Below are positions 1 through 8,109 of a stretch of 64,000 bases of DNA, piece after piece. Each line of letters opens with the position of its first letter. Position 1 is the stretch's first letter. The stretch is taken from contig CAVOIB010000010.1 of the NCBI GenBank assembly GCA_963695975.1, positions 492,446 through 556,445 of the forward strand, in the 5' to 3' direction. A program made the translations under genes and the position numbers. Below the pieces are notes generated by a model, which did not search any database, was not told the DNA's origin, and was given only the letters and a program-made list of their open reading frames with translations. Origin of the DNA: JBBQVZ01 sp963695975. Lineage in GTDB: Bacteria > Actinomycetota > UBA4738 > HRBIN12.

Positions 1-38
1 AGGGTGCATCGTGGGTCTCTGTCCAGCCGGAGGAGAGG

Positions 39-1306
39 TTGCACGCCAGTAAGCCCGGGCAGCGAGTGCTGGGGGGTGCTCCATAACTGCGGACGCCTCG
101 ATCGGCCGAGATGAGCTCGCCTCTCGCGCCAACGTCGCCCCCGAGCGGGTCGACGAGCTGTCACAGCTGGGCCTGCTCGAGGCCGATGGCGATCGGTTCG
201 TGACGGCGGACGTCGGCCGGATCGCGGTCGTGGAAGCCTTGGTTGGTGCCGGTGTTCCGCTCATGGAACTCGCCGAGACCGCAGCCGCTGGCGTCGTGTC
301 GCTCGCGTGGTTCGAAGGCGTGCTGCCCCCATCTCCCGAACTCGGAGACAGGTCGTATCGAGAGGTGCTCAAGCAGCTCGACCTGCCGGCCGCTCTCGTC
401 TCCACCTTGTTCGAGATCTGGGGGGTCCCTCAGCCGCCTCTCGACGATCGCATCCGGGACGACGACGAGCGACTGTTCCGCTTCCTGGCGCCCGCCTATG
501 AGACGCTCGGCCGCGACGATCAGAGATTCCTCGAAGCAACGCGGTACTTCGGCGACAACGCGCGTCGGACCGCCGAGGCTCAGATCGCCTTCTATCGTCG
601 CGGGATCTTGGAGCCCCTCCTGGCGGCGGGCCTGTCCTTGAAAGAGATCGTGGAGAAGATCAATCCGATCACGAACGAGGTGATGCGACCGGGCGTACAC
701 GAACTCCTCCTTTGGCTGAACCGGCGTCACATCGACGCCCTGAACATGCAGATGCTCGTCCAGCTCGTCGAGTCGGCTCTGCTCGACGCGGGCGTCGAGA
801 TCGCCCGCGAGCAGCGACATCCCGCGATCTCGTTCCTCGATCTGTCGGGATTCACCAGGTTGACCGACGATGCCGGCGACGAACAGGCTGTCTCGCTCGC
901 CGCGGGGCTGTCCGACCTCGTCAGGACATCGGCCCTGCAGTTCGGCGGCATCGCGGTCAAGTTGTTGGGGGACGGTGTGATGTTCCACTTCCCTGATCCG
1001 GCGGACGCGGTCCGCTGCGCCTTGTACCTGCTGCCCGAAGCGGCCAGGCACCAGCTTCCACCGGCTCGGGTAGGCATACACGCGGGCCCGGTCGTGTTCC
1101 GGGACGGTGACTACTTCGGGCGGACGGTGAACCTGGCCTCCAGGATCACGGATTACGCGCGTCCGAATGAGGTTCTCGTGTCGCAGTCGGTCGTCGATTG
1201 GGTTGGCGAGACGGAGGGCGTGACGTTCGAACGTATCGGGCCCGTGTCGCTCAAGGGTGTCTCGGAACCCGTCGTCCTCCACGCGGTACGGGCCCTCCAC
1301 GCCTAG
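39..1306 (+). CDS. class III adenylate/guanylate cyclase with N-terminal helix-turn-helix
   Basis: Predicted soluble nucleotide cyclase making cAMP or cGMP. Counting from the GTG at 200 (368 residues), the catalytic domain is residues 207-365. Metal-binding aspartates are D214 (FLDLSGFT) and D258 (LLGDG), and the NLASR transition-state motif is at 311-315. Reading upstream of GTG 200 in the same frame continues as a MerR-like winged helix (ELASRANVAPERV...), so GTG 200 is too late. No start codon exists in that frame before the stop at 50-52. If the six-G run at 71-76 had one more G, the frame would join a TTG at 39 lying five bases after GGAGG at 29-33. The start given is therefore an inference that assumes a missing base. 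The cyclase identity is firm; the 5' end is not. Confidence 0.75.
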
Positions 1307-1391
1307 CGGAGTCGGATTCCTCGATGAGTCTCGTCTAGCAACTAGACCCTATGAGGCGAATGGAAGGCTCTATGCCTTCCTCGAAAGCTCG

Positions 1392-1904
1392 TCAGGACGC
1401 GGGTGTGATCTCCACGACCCGGCCCTCCTGGACGCCGAAGTCCAAGACATCGATGGCCGGCGGTTCCACGCCGAGCGCCGTGAGGATCGTGCAGACCTGG
1501 CTCCGATGATCGGTGCCGTGTTGCAGCACCCCTGCGAGCTGGATACCCACCGCGATGTTCCTCTCGTACCCGTCATTCTCGTCGACCTCGTTGAGAACAG
1601 CATCCGGATCGAGGTCCTGTGCCAGGAGCCGCGACCAAACGGGGCCGTGGCTCTCCATCGCGGCCCGGAGCTCCGAGAGGTGCATGTCGTCCTCGTCGAT
1701 GAGGGAGGCGCGGTCACCGGTCGCAACGAACAGGTCCCAGGCGTCGCTCCCGATGCAGTGGCGCAGCGTGTCGAGGATCGAGCCGTAGGTCCCCGGGACG
1801 GTGGCCTCCAGCTGATGAGGGCTGAGCGGGAGGCACGCATCGACCAACCGCAGCGTCGCCCACACGTGATGCGCGAACGCGTCCTCCATCAAAGACCTGC
1901 CCAT
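1392..1904 (-). CDS. DinB-family protein
   Basis: Four-helix-bundle DinB/YfiT-like protein of 170 residues, usually a metal-dependent transferase or thiol-linked stress enzyme; substrate unknown. Histidines expected to bind the metal are seen in AHHVWA near the N-terminus, in LRH, and in HGTDHRSQ near residue 130. It is clearly paralogous to the DinB gene at 35765-36268, sharing PGTYGSIL, GTDHRSQ and TALGVEPP. The ATG at 1904 is chosen because the residues after it align with the start of that paralogue, although no good ribosome-binding site is visible. It is the first of a run of small minus-strand genes separated by the hairpin repeat. Confidence 0.85.
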   Translation of the reverse strand: MGRSLMEDAFAHHVWATLRLVDACLPLSPHQLEATVPGTYGSILDTLRHCIGSDAWDLFVATGDRASLIDEDDMHLSELRAAMESHGPVWSRLLAQDLDPDAVLNEVDENDGYERNIAVGIQLAGVLQHGTDHRSQVCTILTALGVEPPAIDVLDFGVQEGRVVEITPAS

Positions 1905-2037
1905 GGGGCCACTGTAGCAAGGCCCTGTGGCACGCCGAACCCACGGCCGAGCAGGCTTCCGGTGTAATGCTCATCAACCCGGCATAGCTCGCATCCCGAC
2001 TTCGCCCGGTCCGCGGGCTTGTCGCGAGAGTTACTGC

Positions 2038-2094
2038 TCGCGCGGGGATCGCGTGACCAATCAGACCTTTTGAGGCAAGTGAGGCTGACACCGC
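2038..2094. repeat. intergenic hairpin repeat, copy A
   Basis: Inverted CGCG arms around a G-rich loop, followed by GTGACCAATCAGAC. It lies just 3' of the SnoaL-like gene that ends at 2095. Copies A and B stay alignable for about 45 bases after the hairpin (TGAGGCAAGTGAGGCTGACACC against TAACGCAAGCGAGGGCGACGCC), more than is shared with the other copies. Confidence 0.55.
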
Positions 2095-2502
2095 CTATAC
2101 ACCCTCCGCCAACTGGCGTGCATACTCCTCGGCGTCGTAGCTCCCGATCGAGGCGGCGATAAGGCCATCCTCGTCGATCGTCCACGACTCGAAGCCATCC
2201 ACCCGAACCGCGTTGCCGGTGCCGCCCGGGCCGGTATTCGTCCCGGTGAAGGTCCAGTGGTACTCGATCCGATCCCCGTTTACGACGAGGTCGCGGAAGA
2301 AGACCTGCATGTCGGGGAGGGCCTCGTAGAAGCTGGCGGCGACCACGGCCAGGGCGTCGCGGCCCACCGCCGGCGGTCCACCGTTGATCGCGAGCGAGCC
2401 CCCTGGCGCGTAATGCGCGGCGACGGCCACCGGGTCCATGCTGCACCACGCCGCGGTGTAGTCCTCTGCGAACCCGCGAAGCTGCTTGGGATCCGGCGTC
2501 AT
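2095..2502 (-). CDS. SnoaL-like / NTF2-fold protein
   Basis: Protein of 135 residues with the cone-shaped NTF2/SnoaL fold pattern: an N-terminal helix (FAEDYTAAWCSMD), HYAPGG, then strands ending in YARQLA. Such proteins are ester cyclases, isomerases or binding proteins; no substrate can be named. The ATG at 2502 is preferred over the longer frame because GGAGGCAGC stands directly before it. A second SnoaL-like protein lies at 3864-4274. The hairpin repeat follows its stop codon by about 30 bases. Confidence 0.8.
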   Translation of the reverse strand: MTPDPKQLRGFAEDYTAAWCSMDPVAVAAHYAPGGSLAINGGPPAVGRDALAVVAASFYEALPDMQVFFRDLVVNGDRIEYHWTFTGTNTGPGGTGNAVRVDGFESWTIDEDGLIAASIGSYDAEEYARQLAEGV

Positions 2503-2640
2503 GCTGCCTCCGCTGTCGGTGCAGCCGACTCTACGCGTGGCAACGGCCCCCCTGCACGCAAGGAACGACGACGCGCCCCGCTGACGGGCGCGCCAGGCGA
2601 CGTGAAGGTCGGGTCCTGCACTAATCACGTGGTGGCGTCT

Positions 2641-2695
2641 CGTGCGGGGGCGCGTGACCGATTTGAGCCCATAACGCAAGCGAGGGCGACGCCTC
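2641..2695. repeat. intergenic hairpin repeat, copy B
   Basis: CGTGC-GGGG-GCGCG stem with one G:T pair, followed by GTGACCGATTTGAG. Located about 75-130 bases 3' of the YCII gene stop at 2771. The 3' flank resembles copy A. Confidence 0.5.
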
Positions 2696-2770
2696 CCGGC
2701 TCTGTCGGCGCAGCGATGTGCTTTGAGCTCTCAGAGACACTACTCTCGGTCGCGACCCTTCGGAGCGGAC

Positions 2771-3025
2771 CTACATGACCTTCCACTCCTTGGCCCAATG
2801 CCGCTCAAGGAGGTCCGCCTTGAGGAACGGGTCGTCTGCCACGAGCCGTTCGGCCTCAGCCTCCGAATCCGCCTCGAAGGTGACGAGCCCACCAGACCTG
2901 TCGGCGAAGGGTCCGCCGAGGTACTCCCGCAATCCGAGGTCCTGCCAGTAGGCAGCGTGCGCGGGAGCGACCGATCGCACGCGGTGAGGCGCATCTGCCA
3001 TCAGGTAGAAGAACAAAAAGCGCAT
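2771..3025 (-). CDS. YCII-related protein
   Basis: Small dimeric alpha-beta barrel protein of 84 residues matching the YciI/YCII pattern: MRFLFFYLMAD start, HAAYWQDLG, GGPFADRSGG and a C-terminal WKVM. The family includes a dehalogenase-like enzyme, but most members have no known reaction. The ATG at 3025 is chosen because GGGAGGACG precedes it; the 18 residues upstream in the open frame do not fit the family. It belongs to the run of short accessory genes on the minus strand. Confidence 0.8.
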   Translation of the reverse strand: MRFLFFYLMADAPHRVRSVAPAHAAYWQDLGLREYLGGPFADRSGGLVTFEADSEAEAERLVADDPFLKADLLERHWAKEWKVM

Positions 3026-3089
3026 GGAACGTCCTCCCTCGATCGCCGACCCGCGTCTCTTCCGCCCGAATCGGCCCACGCTCTGCGTC

Positions 3090-3536
3090 CTACATCGCGT
3101 GAGCCGTGTACTCGCTCCGACGGTAGAGCATGAGGGCCAGCATCGCGGCGACCGATGCGGCGCAGTACGCCCCGCAGAGCGCGCTGTCGGTGACGTTGAA
3201 CCAGACCAAGCAGAGGAACGGGATCACGGGGATGACCATCGCGGCGGCCATCTCGGCACAGCTCCTCCATCCGTGACCTCGGTGGCGCATCCACGCGACC
3301 ATCGGCACGGTCATGCTGATGGCCACCACGAGCAAGATCGTGATCGGGTGGCGGATGAGAGCCTGATCGAACGTCATCCCGATGGCGGTGAGGTAGATCG
3401 CGACGCCGACGAACATCCCGATCGCCATGGCCACGATCATCTCGACGAAGTGCCGCCAGAACCTGGACGTGTGTCCCTCGTGACCGGCGTGGACGGACAT
3501 CGCGTGACCGTCTTTGTGAGTGGGGGATCTAGCCAT
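3090..3536 (-). CDS. small integral membrane protein
   Basis: Protein of 148 residues with a His-rich N-terminus (HAGHEGH near residue 18) and about four predicted membrane helices: roughly 30-52, 62-82, 92-112 and 120-140. No catalytic motif is seen and no function is assigned. A strong ribosome-binding site (GAGGAGGTGA) stands before the ATG. The neighbouring upstream frame at 3560-3676 encodes a 38-residue membrane peptide only 23 bases away, so the two are probably co-transcribed. Confidence 0.7.
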   Translation of the reverse strand: MARSPTHKDGHAMSVHAGHEGHTSRFWRHFVEMIVAMAIGMFVGVAIYLTAIGMTFDQALIRHPITILLVVAISMTVPMVAWMRHRGHGWRSCAEMAAAMVIPVIPFLCLVWFNVTDSALCGAYCAASVAAMLALMLYRRSEYTAHAM

Positions 3537-3559
3537 TCGAGGTCACCTCCTCGCGTCGC

Positions 3560-3676
3560 TCAGTGTGCGGGCACACCCTGCTCACGACGCCGATTGGATC
3601 TGCGGATCGCAGAACTGATCCCGTATGCGAAGAGCCCACAGCAGATCACCGCGCCGATGATGCCTAAGTCCGTCAT
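3560..3676 (-). CDS. 38-residue membrane micro-protein
   Basis: Short frame with one hydrophobic helix (LGIIGAVICCGLFAYGI) and a basic tail (RRSNRRR). A GGAGG motif lies about 12 bases before the ATG, and the stop is 23 bases from the start of the membrane-protein gene at 3536. The TM-plus-positive-tail layout and the operon position favour a real gene. The family is unknown to me. Confidence 0.5.
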   Translation of the reverse strand: MTDLGIIGAVICCGLFAYGISSAIRRSNRRREQGVPAH

Positions 3677-3798
3677 TGCCCGGCCACACCTCCCTCGTAC
3701 CAGGAGGGAATCAAACCGCCATCTGAGTTGGGAGGGCAGAGGCGAAAGACCCTTCGCTCACATGCCCCCAGGATTCTCGGCTCCATGGGCGGCTGCCT

Positions 3799-3820
3799 GC
3801 GCCGGGGCGCGTGGCCGTCA
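3799..3820. repeat. intergenic hairpin repeat, copy C
   Basis: GCGCC-GG-GGCGC hairpin followed by GTGGCCGTCATGAG, 43 bases 3' of the SnoaL-like gene stop at 3864. The tail is diverged compared with copies E and F. Confidence 0.45.
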
Positions 3821-3863
3821 TGAGAGGTGTGCGGACCCTGGTTTGAGGGTTCAGGCGCGATTG

Positions 3864-4274
3864 CTACGCGCGCCCGCGCGTGATGTCCTCGACGGCCCTA
3901 GCGATCCCCGCCCCGCCGTCCTCGACCAACTCCAAGTAGAGGCGAGCCCACGCGATCCTCCCCTCGCGAATCCCGTTGATGATGACGCCTCGCATTTCCA
4001 TCGGCGACCCGTCGCGTCGCGTACCGTGGATCCTCCACTCGCTCCACTCCTCGTCGTCCGAGGAGGATGTACGGAGTAGTTCTCCGCGAAGGTCCGGGAC
4101 GTCACGGAAGATCGATGACCAGTTCGTGTGCACCTGATCGCGCCCACTGAACGCTCGATCCGGATGGGCTGGCTGCTCGCTCTCGTAACCCGGCGCGAAA
4201 CACTCAACGAAGCCTTCGATGTCATGGGCGTTCATCGCTCTCAGGAGCCGCTCAGCCACCGGCACACCCTTCAT
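3864..4274 (-). CDS. SnoaL-like / NTF2-fold protein
   Basis: Protein of 136 residues in the nuclear-transport-factor-2/SnoaL superfamily: VAERLLRAMNAHD helix, CFAPGYES, FSGRDQV and WSEWRIHG strands. Reaction unknown. The ATG at 4274 gives a family-length protein; upstream the minus strand reads GGGAACAGGC, a weak ribosome-binding site. It is distinct in sequence from the SnoaL-like gene at 2095. The upstream region holds repeat copy D and then the oppositely directed DUF2255 gene. Confidence 0.78.
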   Translation of the reverse strand: MKGVPVAERLLRAMNAHDIEGFVECFAPGYESEQPAHPDRAFSGRDQVHTNWSSIFRDVPDLRGELLRTSSSDDEEWSEWRIHGTRRDGSPMEMRGVIINGIREGRIAWARLYLELVEDGGAGIARAVEDITRGRA

Positions 4275-4428
4275 GCCTGTTCCCTTCTGCCTGCGGAGAC
4301 CAGTTCGCCTTGTCCTTCGCGCTCGGTGGCTCGTACATCCTCACTCCACGGTGGAGCTGCTGGCGTTCTCGACACATCATCGAACGGGGTCGTGGGAATT
4401 GCGAACTGGAGGACCGCGGGCGGCAGCC

Positions 4429-4452
4429 CGCGCCGGGGCGCGTGACTAGTCT
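4429..4452. repeat. intergenic hairpin repeat, copy D
   Basis: CGCGCC-GG-GGCGCG hairpin (six-base arms) followed by GTGACTAGTC. Unlike most other copies it lies between two divergent gene starts (4274 and 4568), not 3' of a gene. Confidence 0.5.
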
Positions 4453-4567
4453 GGCCCTCTATTGCGCTGGGGCGCGGGCACCAGTACCGGAGGATTAGCA
4501 TGTGGTTTCGTACCCAGGCGTACATGGAAACGCATACGACCCACGGAGCATCTAGATCGGAGCCCGA

Positions 4568-4936
4568 TTGATTGCTTGGACCGATGAGGAGCTCGCCGCG
4601 ATCGCGGGAGCGAACGAGCTCACCGTGGCCCCCTTACGCAACGACGGCACGCGACAGAGCCCGCGGATCGTCTGGGTGGTCCGTCGGGGGGATGACGTCT
4701 ACATCCGATCCGTGAACGGGGACGAAGGGGCCTGGTTCCGCGGCGTGCAGGCGCACCGCGCAGGACACATCTCTGCCGGCGGCCTCGAGGTCGACGTCTC
4801 GTTTGAGGACGCAGACCATGCCCTGAACGACGCGATCAACGACGAGTACCGGCGCAAGTACGGCCGATCCTCGGCGGTCGAGCACATCACTAGTCCGAAG
4901 GCGCAGGCAACGACGCTCCGCATCGTGCGGAACTGA
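4568..4936 (+). CDS. DUF2255-family protein
   Basis: Protein of 122 residues. The N-terminal WTDEELAAI and ELTVAPLRNDGT, then IVWVVRRGDDVYIRSV, match the DUF2255 pattern, a split-barrel-like family of unknown function often found beside reductases. The start is a TTG with GGAG ten bases upstream. The aldo/keto reductase gene begins 12 bases after its stop with its own GGGGAGG, so the two probably form a small operon. Confidence 0.75.
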   Translation: MIAWTDEELAAIAGANELTVAPLRNDGTRQSPRIVWVVRRGDDVYIRSVNGDEGAWFRGVQAHRAGHISAGGLEVDVSFEDADHALNDAINDEYRRKYGRSSAVEHITSPKAQATTLRIVRN

Positions 4937-4948
4937 TTGGGGAGGACG

Positions 4949-5927
4949 ATGAAGCACGCGAAGCTTGGCACCCTCGACGTCGGCCGCATCGGGTTGGGGA
5001 CGATGGGGATGTCCCACGCCTACACCGGAGCCGGGATCGACGAACAGGAGTCGATCCGGACGATCCATCGCGCGCTCGATCTTGGTGTCACGCTCCTCGA
5101 CACCGCGGAGGCGTACGGCCCGTTCACCAACGAGGAGCTCGTCGGGCGGGCGATCAAGGACCACCGGGACGAGGTCGTGCTCGCAACGAAGTTCGGCTGG
5201 ATCTCCCACGCGCCGGGCGGCACGGGGTCCCCTCGATAGCCGCCCGGAGAACGTTCGCGTCGCGGTCGAGGGTTCGCTGCAGCGGCTCGCCACCGATCAC
5301 ATCGACCTTCTCTACCAACACCGTGTCGATCCGAACACGCCGATCGAAGACACGGTCGGCGCGATGGCGGAACTCGTTGCTGAAGGCAAGGTCCGCAATA
5401 TCGGACTGTCCGAAGCGTGGGTGGACACGATCCGCCGTGCCAACGCCGTCCACCCGATCACCGCCCTGCAGTCTGAGTACTCGTTGTGGACGCGCGACCC
5501 GGAGGACGGCGTGCTGGCGGTCGTGCGAGAGCTCGGTGTCGGGTTCGTCGCGTACTCGCCCCTCGGACACGGCTTCCTCACGGGGCAGATCCGGACGATC
5601 GATGACTTCGCGGACGACGACTGGCGCAAGACCAACCCGCGCTTCATGGGTGAGAACTTCGAACGGAACCTGCGGATCGCGGACGAGGTGGCTGTGGTCG
5701 CCGCGGACGCCGGTGCGACGCCGGCGCAGGTGGCCCTCGCCTGGCTGTTGAGCAAAGGGGACGATATCGTGCCGATCCCCGGGACGAAGCGGACCGCACG
5801 CGTGGAGGAGAATTGCGCCGCAGACGGTATCGAGCTGAGCCCTGAACAGATCCAGAGGCTCGATAACCTCACCCCCGCGGCCGGTGGGCACCACAACGAG
5901 GAGCAGATGCGGCTGCTCGAGCGCTGA
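4949..5927 (+). pseudogene. aldo/keto reductase, frame broken once
   Basis: NADPH-dependent aldo/keto reductase of about 325 residues. The N-terminal part (KLGTLDVGRIGLGTMGMS, DTAEAYG, catalytic K in KFGW) reads in one frame from the ATG at 4949. From about 5230 the rest reads in the next frame (DSRPENVRV, LLYQHRVDPN, GLSEAWV, YSPLGHGFL, PIPGTK). Removing one C from the CCCC at 5229-5232 gives GTGSLDSRPEN and a complete family-length protein. Either a recent frameshift mutation or an assembly error. GGGGAGG precedes the ATG. Confidence 0.8.
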
Positions 5928-5961
5928 CTCTCCTGCGGTCTCGGGTCTCAACGCGGCCCCG

Positions 5962-5990
5962 ACGCGCCGGGGCGCGTGACCGATTGGGAC
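5962..5990. repeat. intergenic hairpin repeat, copy E
   Basis: Perfect ACGCGCC-GG-GGCGCGT hairpin with seven-base arms at 5962-5977, followed by GTGACCGATTGGGAC. It ends 12 bases from the stop of the reductase gene at 6003. This is the best-preserved stem of the set. Confidence 0.65.
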
Positions 5991-6002
5991 GTATGAAGAC
6001 CT

Positions 6003-6569
6003 TCAAGCCGTGGCTCGACTGGGCTGGTAACGCAGAGCCACCGCCCCCGACCGGAATTCCTGGCGGCCCACGAGCCTCAGCTCGAGCCGCTCGCTCAAGC
6101 CGGCGAACAACGTCGGCCCGTGGCCCGCCAGGATAGGCTGCACGACGAACTCGTACTCATCGATCAATCCCAGATCCGCCAAGGCCAGCGGGAGGGTCAC
6201 GCCGCCCACGCCCAGGCCTTTGCCTGGCTCCCCCTTGAGCTGCTGAACGGCTTTCTCCAGGTCACCCTGCACGAGCTCCGCGTTCCAATCGACCCGGTCC
6301 AGGGTGCCCGACACGACGTACTTCTTTGCCCCGTCGATCGTCCGGGCGAAGGGGAGCATCCAATCAGCCATCCAGTCAGGCCACGTTCCCGTCTCCGGCT
6401 GCCGCCACGCTGCTTCCATCATCTCGTAGGTCACCCGGCCAAGGAGCAGGGCATCGGCTCGTTCCAGCTCGTCGGCGAAATGGCGATGCAACTCCTCGTC
6501 CGCGATCATCACCCGGTGATCGCAGCAGCCGTCGAGGGTGACGTTGATCGAGTATCGGAGCGGTCTCAT
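6003..6569 (-). CDS. dihydrofolate reductase-like (RibD C-terminal) family protein, copy 1
   Basis: Protein of 188 residues of the RibD-C/DHFR-like family, predicted NADPH-dependent reductase of unknown substrate. Seen are the start RPLRYSINVTLDGC, the LLGRVTYEMM motif near residue 45, KKYVVSGTL, and GVGGVTLPLAL followed by DEYEFVVQP. It is a close duplicate of the gene at 7351-7917, so the pair arose by recent segmental duplication. It carries CCDHRVM where the other copy has CVDHQVG. The upstream side holds a transposase-like relic and the downstream side repeat copy E. Confidence 0.88.
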   Translation of the reverse strand: MRPLRYSINVTLDGCCDHRVMIADEELHRHFADELERADALLLGRVTYEMMEAAWRQPETGTWPDWMADWMLPFARTIDGAKKYVVSGTLDRVDWNAELVQGDLEKAVQQLKGEPGKGLGVGGVTLPLALADLGLIDEYEFVVQPILAGHGPTLFAGLSERLELRLVGRQEFRSGAVALRYQPSRATA

Positions 6570-6608
6570 AGGCAGGTTGCTCCCCTTGCTTCTTGAATGT
6601 CACCGTCA

Positions 6609-6770
6609 CCGTCGAGACGATGCTAGCTGCACGAGAGTCACCCCTGGGTGTGGCGGCGGCGTGGCGCTGACGCCAAGCACCTGGCTGAACCCGGCAGTCA
6701 TGCCGCTGCGGTCCGCGACCTCGCCCAACCAGACCAGCTCACCTTCTCGATCGGCGGACAAGGCCCCAAA
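6609..6770 (-). mobile_element. possible transposase N-terminus relic (IS1380-like), copy 1
   Basis: The minus strand just upstream of the reductase encodes GELVWLGEVADRSGMTAG, resembling the 'LxxxADRTGLTxxL' opening of IS1380-type transposases as I remember them. The frame is short and then lost, with no catalytic residues or terminal repeats. The same relic occurs at 7960-8105. Family assignment is from memory and tentative. Confidence 0.35.
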
Positions 6771-6867
6771 TCCGTACACCACCTCCCCACAGCCCAGGAA
6801 TCGGAGTCGGGACACTTGCCTGCTTGACCTGACTCCGCAGGTTGTTCCGAGCAGGGAAGATAGACCC

Positions 6868-7239
6868 GTGATTCGGCGGATCGTGGAGCACAACAAGCTC
6901 AACGGCGTCTTGTTCTCAACATTCGAGTTCCTGCTCGTGTCCGCCGCTGCCATCTTCGTTGGAATCGGCTTCGGCCTGCACCAGCGATGGATCGGCGTGG
7001 CGCTCGCCGCGGGGACAGCACTGAACAGCCTGGTGGTGGTCGCCTTCGGCGTCGGGTCCTGGCGACGCGGCGAGCGCGGCAGCTCTCTGCGAGAGTTGTC
7101 TAGGGCCAAGTACCGCGAGGCGTTGCGCCGCGAACACCCGGCGATGTTGAAAGACACTCTCGCCCTCACCGCGGCGACTGTTCTCCCGTACTACCTGCTG
7201 GGCGCCGTCGCGGTCGAACGGCTCCGGGAAAGCAGCTGA
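6868..7239 (+). CDS. small membrane protein
   Basis: Protein of 123 residues from a GTG start with a weak GGGAAG site upstream. Two hydrophobic helices are evident (about residues 14-34 and 38-60), then a charged loop (SWRRGERGSSLRELSRAKYREAL) and a third hydrophobic stretch near LPYYLLGAVAV. The sequence suits a small inner-membrane protein with a cytoplasmic loop; the family is not recognised. It sits between the two duplicated reductase units and is itself not duplicated. Confidence 0.6.
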   Translation: MIRRIVEHNKLNGVLFSTFEFLLVSAAAIFVGIGFGLHQRWIGVALAAGTALNSLVVVAFGVGSWRRGERGSSLRELSRAKYREALRREHPAMLKDTLALTAATVLPYYLLGAVAVERLRESS

Positions 7240-7280
7240 CCGCAACTCATCAGACAGCACCCTGTCCACCTGCCGACAAA

Positions 7281-7340
7281 GCTCCACGTGGACGTCTCAA
7301 TGCAGGCCGCAGGCGCTGGGGAGCGTGACCAATTAGGACA
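7281..7340. repeat. intergenic hairpin repeat, copy F
   Basis: CGCT-GGGG-AGCG hairpin (7314-7325) followed by GTGACCAATTAGGAC, 11 bases from the stop of reductase copy 2. The 5' flank GCTCCACGT.GACGTCTCA is shared with copy G, so F and G bracket the second duplicated unit. The stem pair is T:A here and C:G in copies C-E, a compensatory change. Confidence 0.6.
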
Positions 7341-7350
7341 TATGGACCCT

Positions 7351-7917
7351 TCAAGCCGTGGCTCGGCTGGGTTGGTAGCGCAGAGCGACCGCTCCGGACT
7401 GGAACTCGTGGCGGTCCACGAGCTTCAGTTCGACCCGCTCGCGCAGACCGGCGAGCAACGTCGGTCCGTGGCCGGCCAGGACGGGCTGCACGACGAACTC
7501 GTACTCGTCGATCAATCCCAGATCCGCCAAGGCCAGCGGGAGAGTCACGCCGCCCACGAACAGGCCTTCGCCCGGCCCCTCCTTGAGCCTCCGAACGGCT
7601 TTGCCCAGGTCGCCGTGCACGAGCTCCGCGTTCCAATCGACCTGGTCCAGGGTGCTCGACACGACGTACTTCTTGGCCCCGTCGATCTTCTGGGCGAAGG
7701 CGATGTCTGCGTCATCCATCCAGTCCGGCCATGTTCCCGTCGCCGGTTGCCGCCACGCTGCCTCCATCATCTCGTAGGTCACCCGGCCAAACAGCAGGGC
7801 ATCGGCGCGCTCCAGGCTGGCGGCCCAGTAGCGATGCGACTCCTCGTCCGGGATCCCCACCTGGTGATCAACGCAGCCGTCGAGGGTGACGTTGATCGAG
7901 TATCGGAGCGGTCTCAT
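7351..7917 (-). CDS. dihydrofolate reductase-like (RibD C-terminal) family protein, copy 2
   Basis: Protein of 188 residues nearly identical in layout to the product of 6003-6569: RPLRYSINVTLDGC, LLFGRVTYEMMEAAW, KKYVVSSTLDQVDW and FVGGVTLPLAL. Predicted NAD(P)H-dependent reductase with no known substrate. Differences are scattered through both halves and none break a motif, so both copies look functional. Start and length are the same as copy 1. Confidence 0.88.
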   Translation of the reverse strand: MRPLRYSINVTLDGCVDHQVGIPDEESHRYWAASLERADALLFGRVTYEMMEAAWRQPATGTWPDWMDDADIAFAQKIDGAKKYVVSSTLDQVDWNAELVHGDLGKAVRRLKEGPGEGLFVGGVTLPLALADLGLIDEYEFVVQPVLAGHGPTLLAGLRERVELKLVDRHEFQSGAVALRYQPSRATA

Positions 7918-7959
7918 GTGGGTTGCTCCCCTTGCTTCTTGAATGTCACCGTCACCGTC

Positions 7960-8105
7960 GAGACGATAGTAGCTGCACGAGGAGTCACGCCTGCGTCGTG
8001 GCGGCGGCGTGGCGCTGACGCCAGCACTTTGGCCGAACCGGCAGTCAGGCCGCTGGCATCCGCGACCTCGCCCAGCCAGACCAGCTCACCTTGTTGATCG
8101 ACCGA
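7960..8105 (-). mobile_element. possible transposase N-terminus relic (IS1380-like), copy 2
   Basis: The minus strand reads GELVWLGEVADASGLTAG and then RRRHDAG, matching the relic upstream of reductase copy 1 and the remembered IS1380 pattern of an RHDPG-like motif after the ADRTGLT helix. No start codon, catalytic triad or inverted repeats are left. Confidence 0.35.
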
Positions 8106-8109
8106 CGAG

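Larger units (their letters stand above)
5945..6770. repeat. large direct repeat, unit 1
   Basis: About 820 bases including repeat copy E, the first reductase gene and its upstream transposase-like relic. It aligns along its whole length with 7294-8112, with scattered substitutions and few gaps. Identity seems high by eye but was not computed. The two units are separated by about 520 bases holding a small membrane-protein gene. Confidence 0.8.

Noticed and set aside
161..1300. 379-residue minus-strand frame opposite the cyclase
   Set aside because: It is antisense to a clear cyclase gene and is made of Arg/Glu/Asp-rich filler typical of the opposite strand of high-GC genes.
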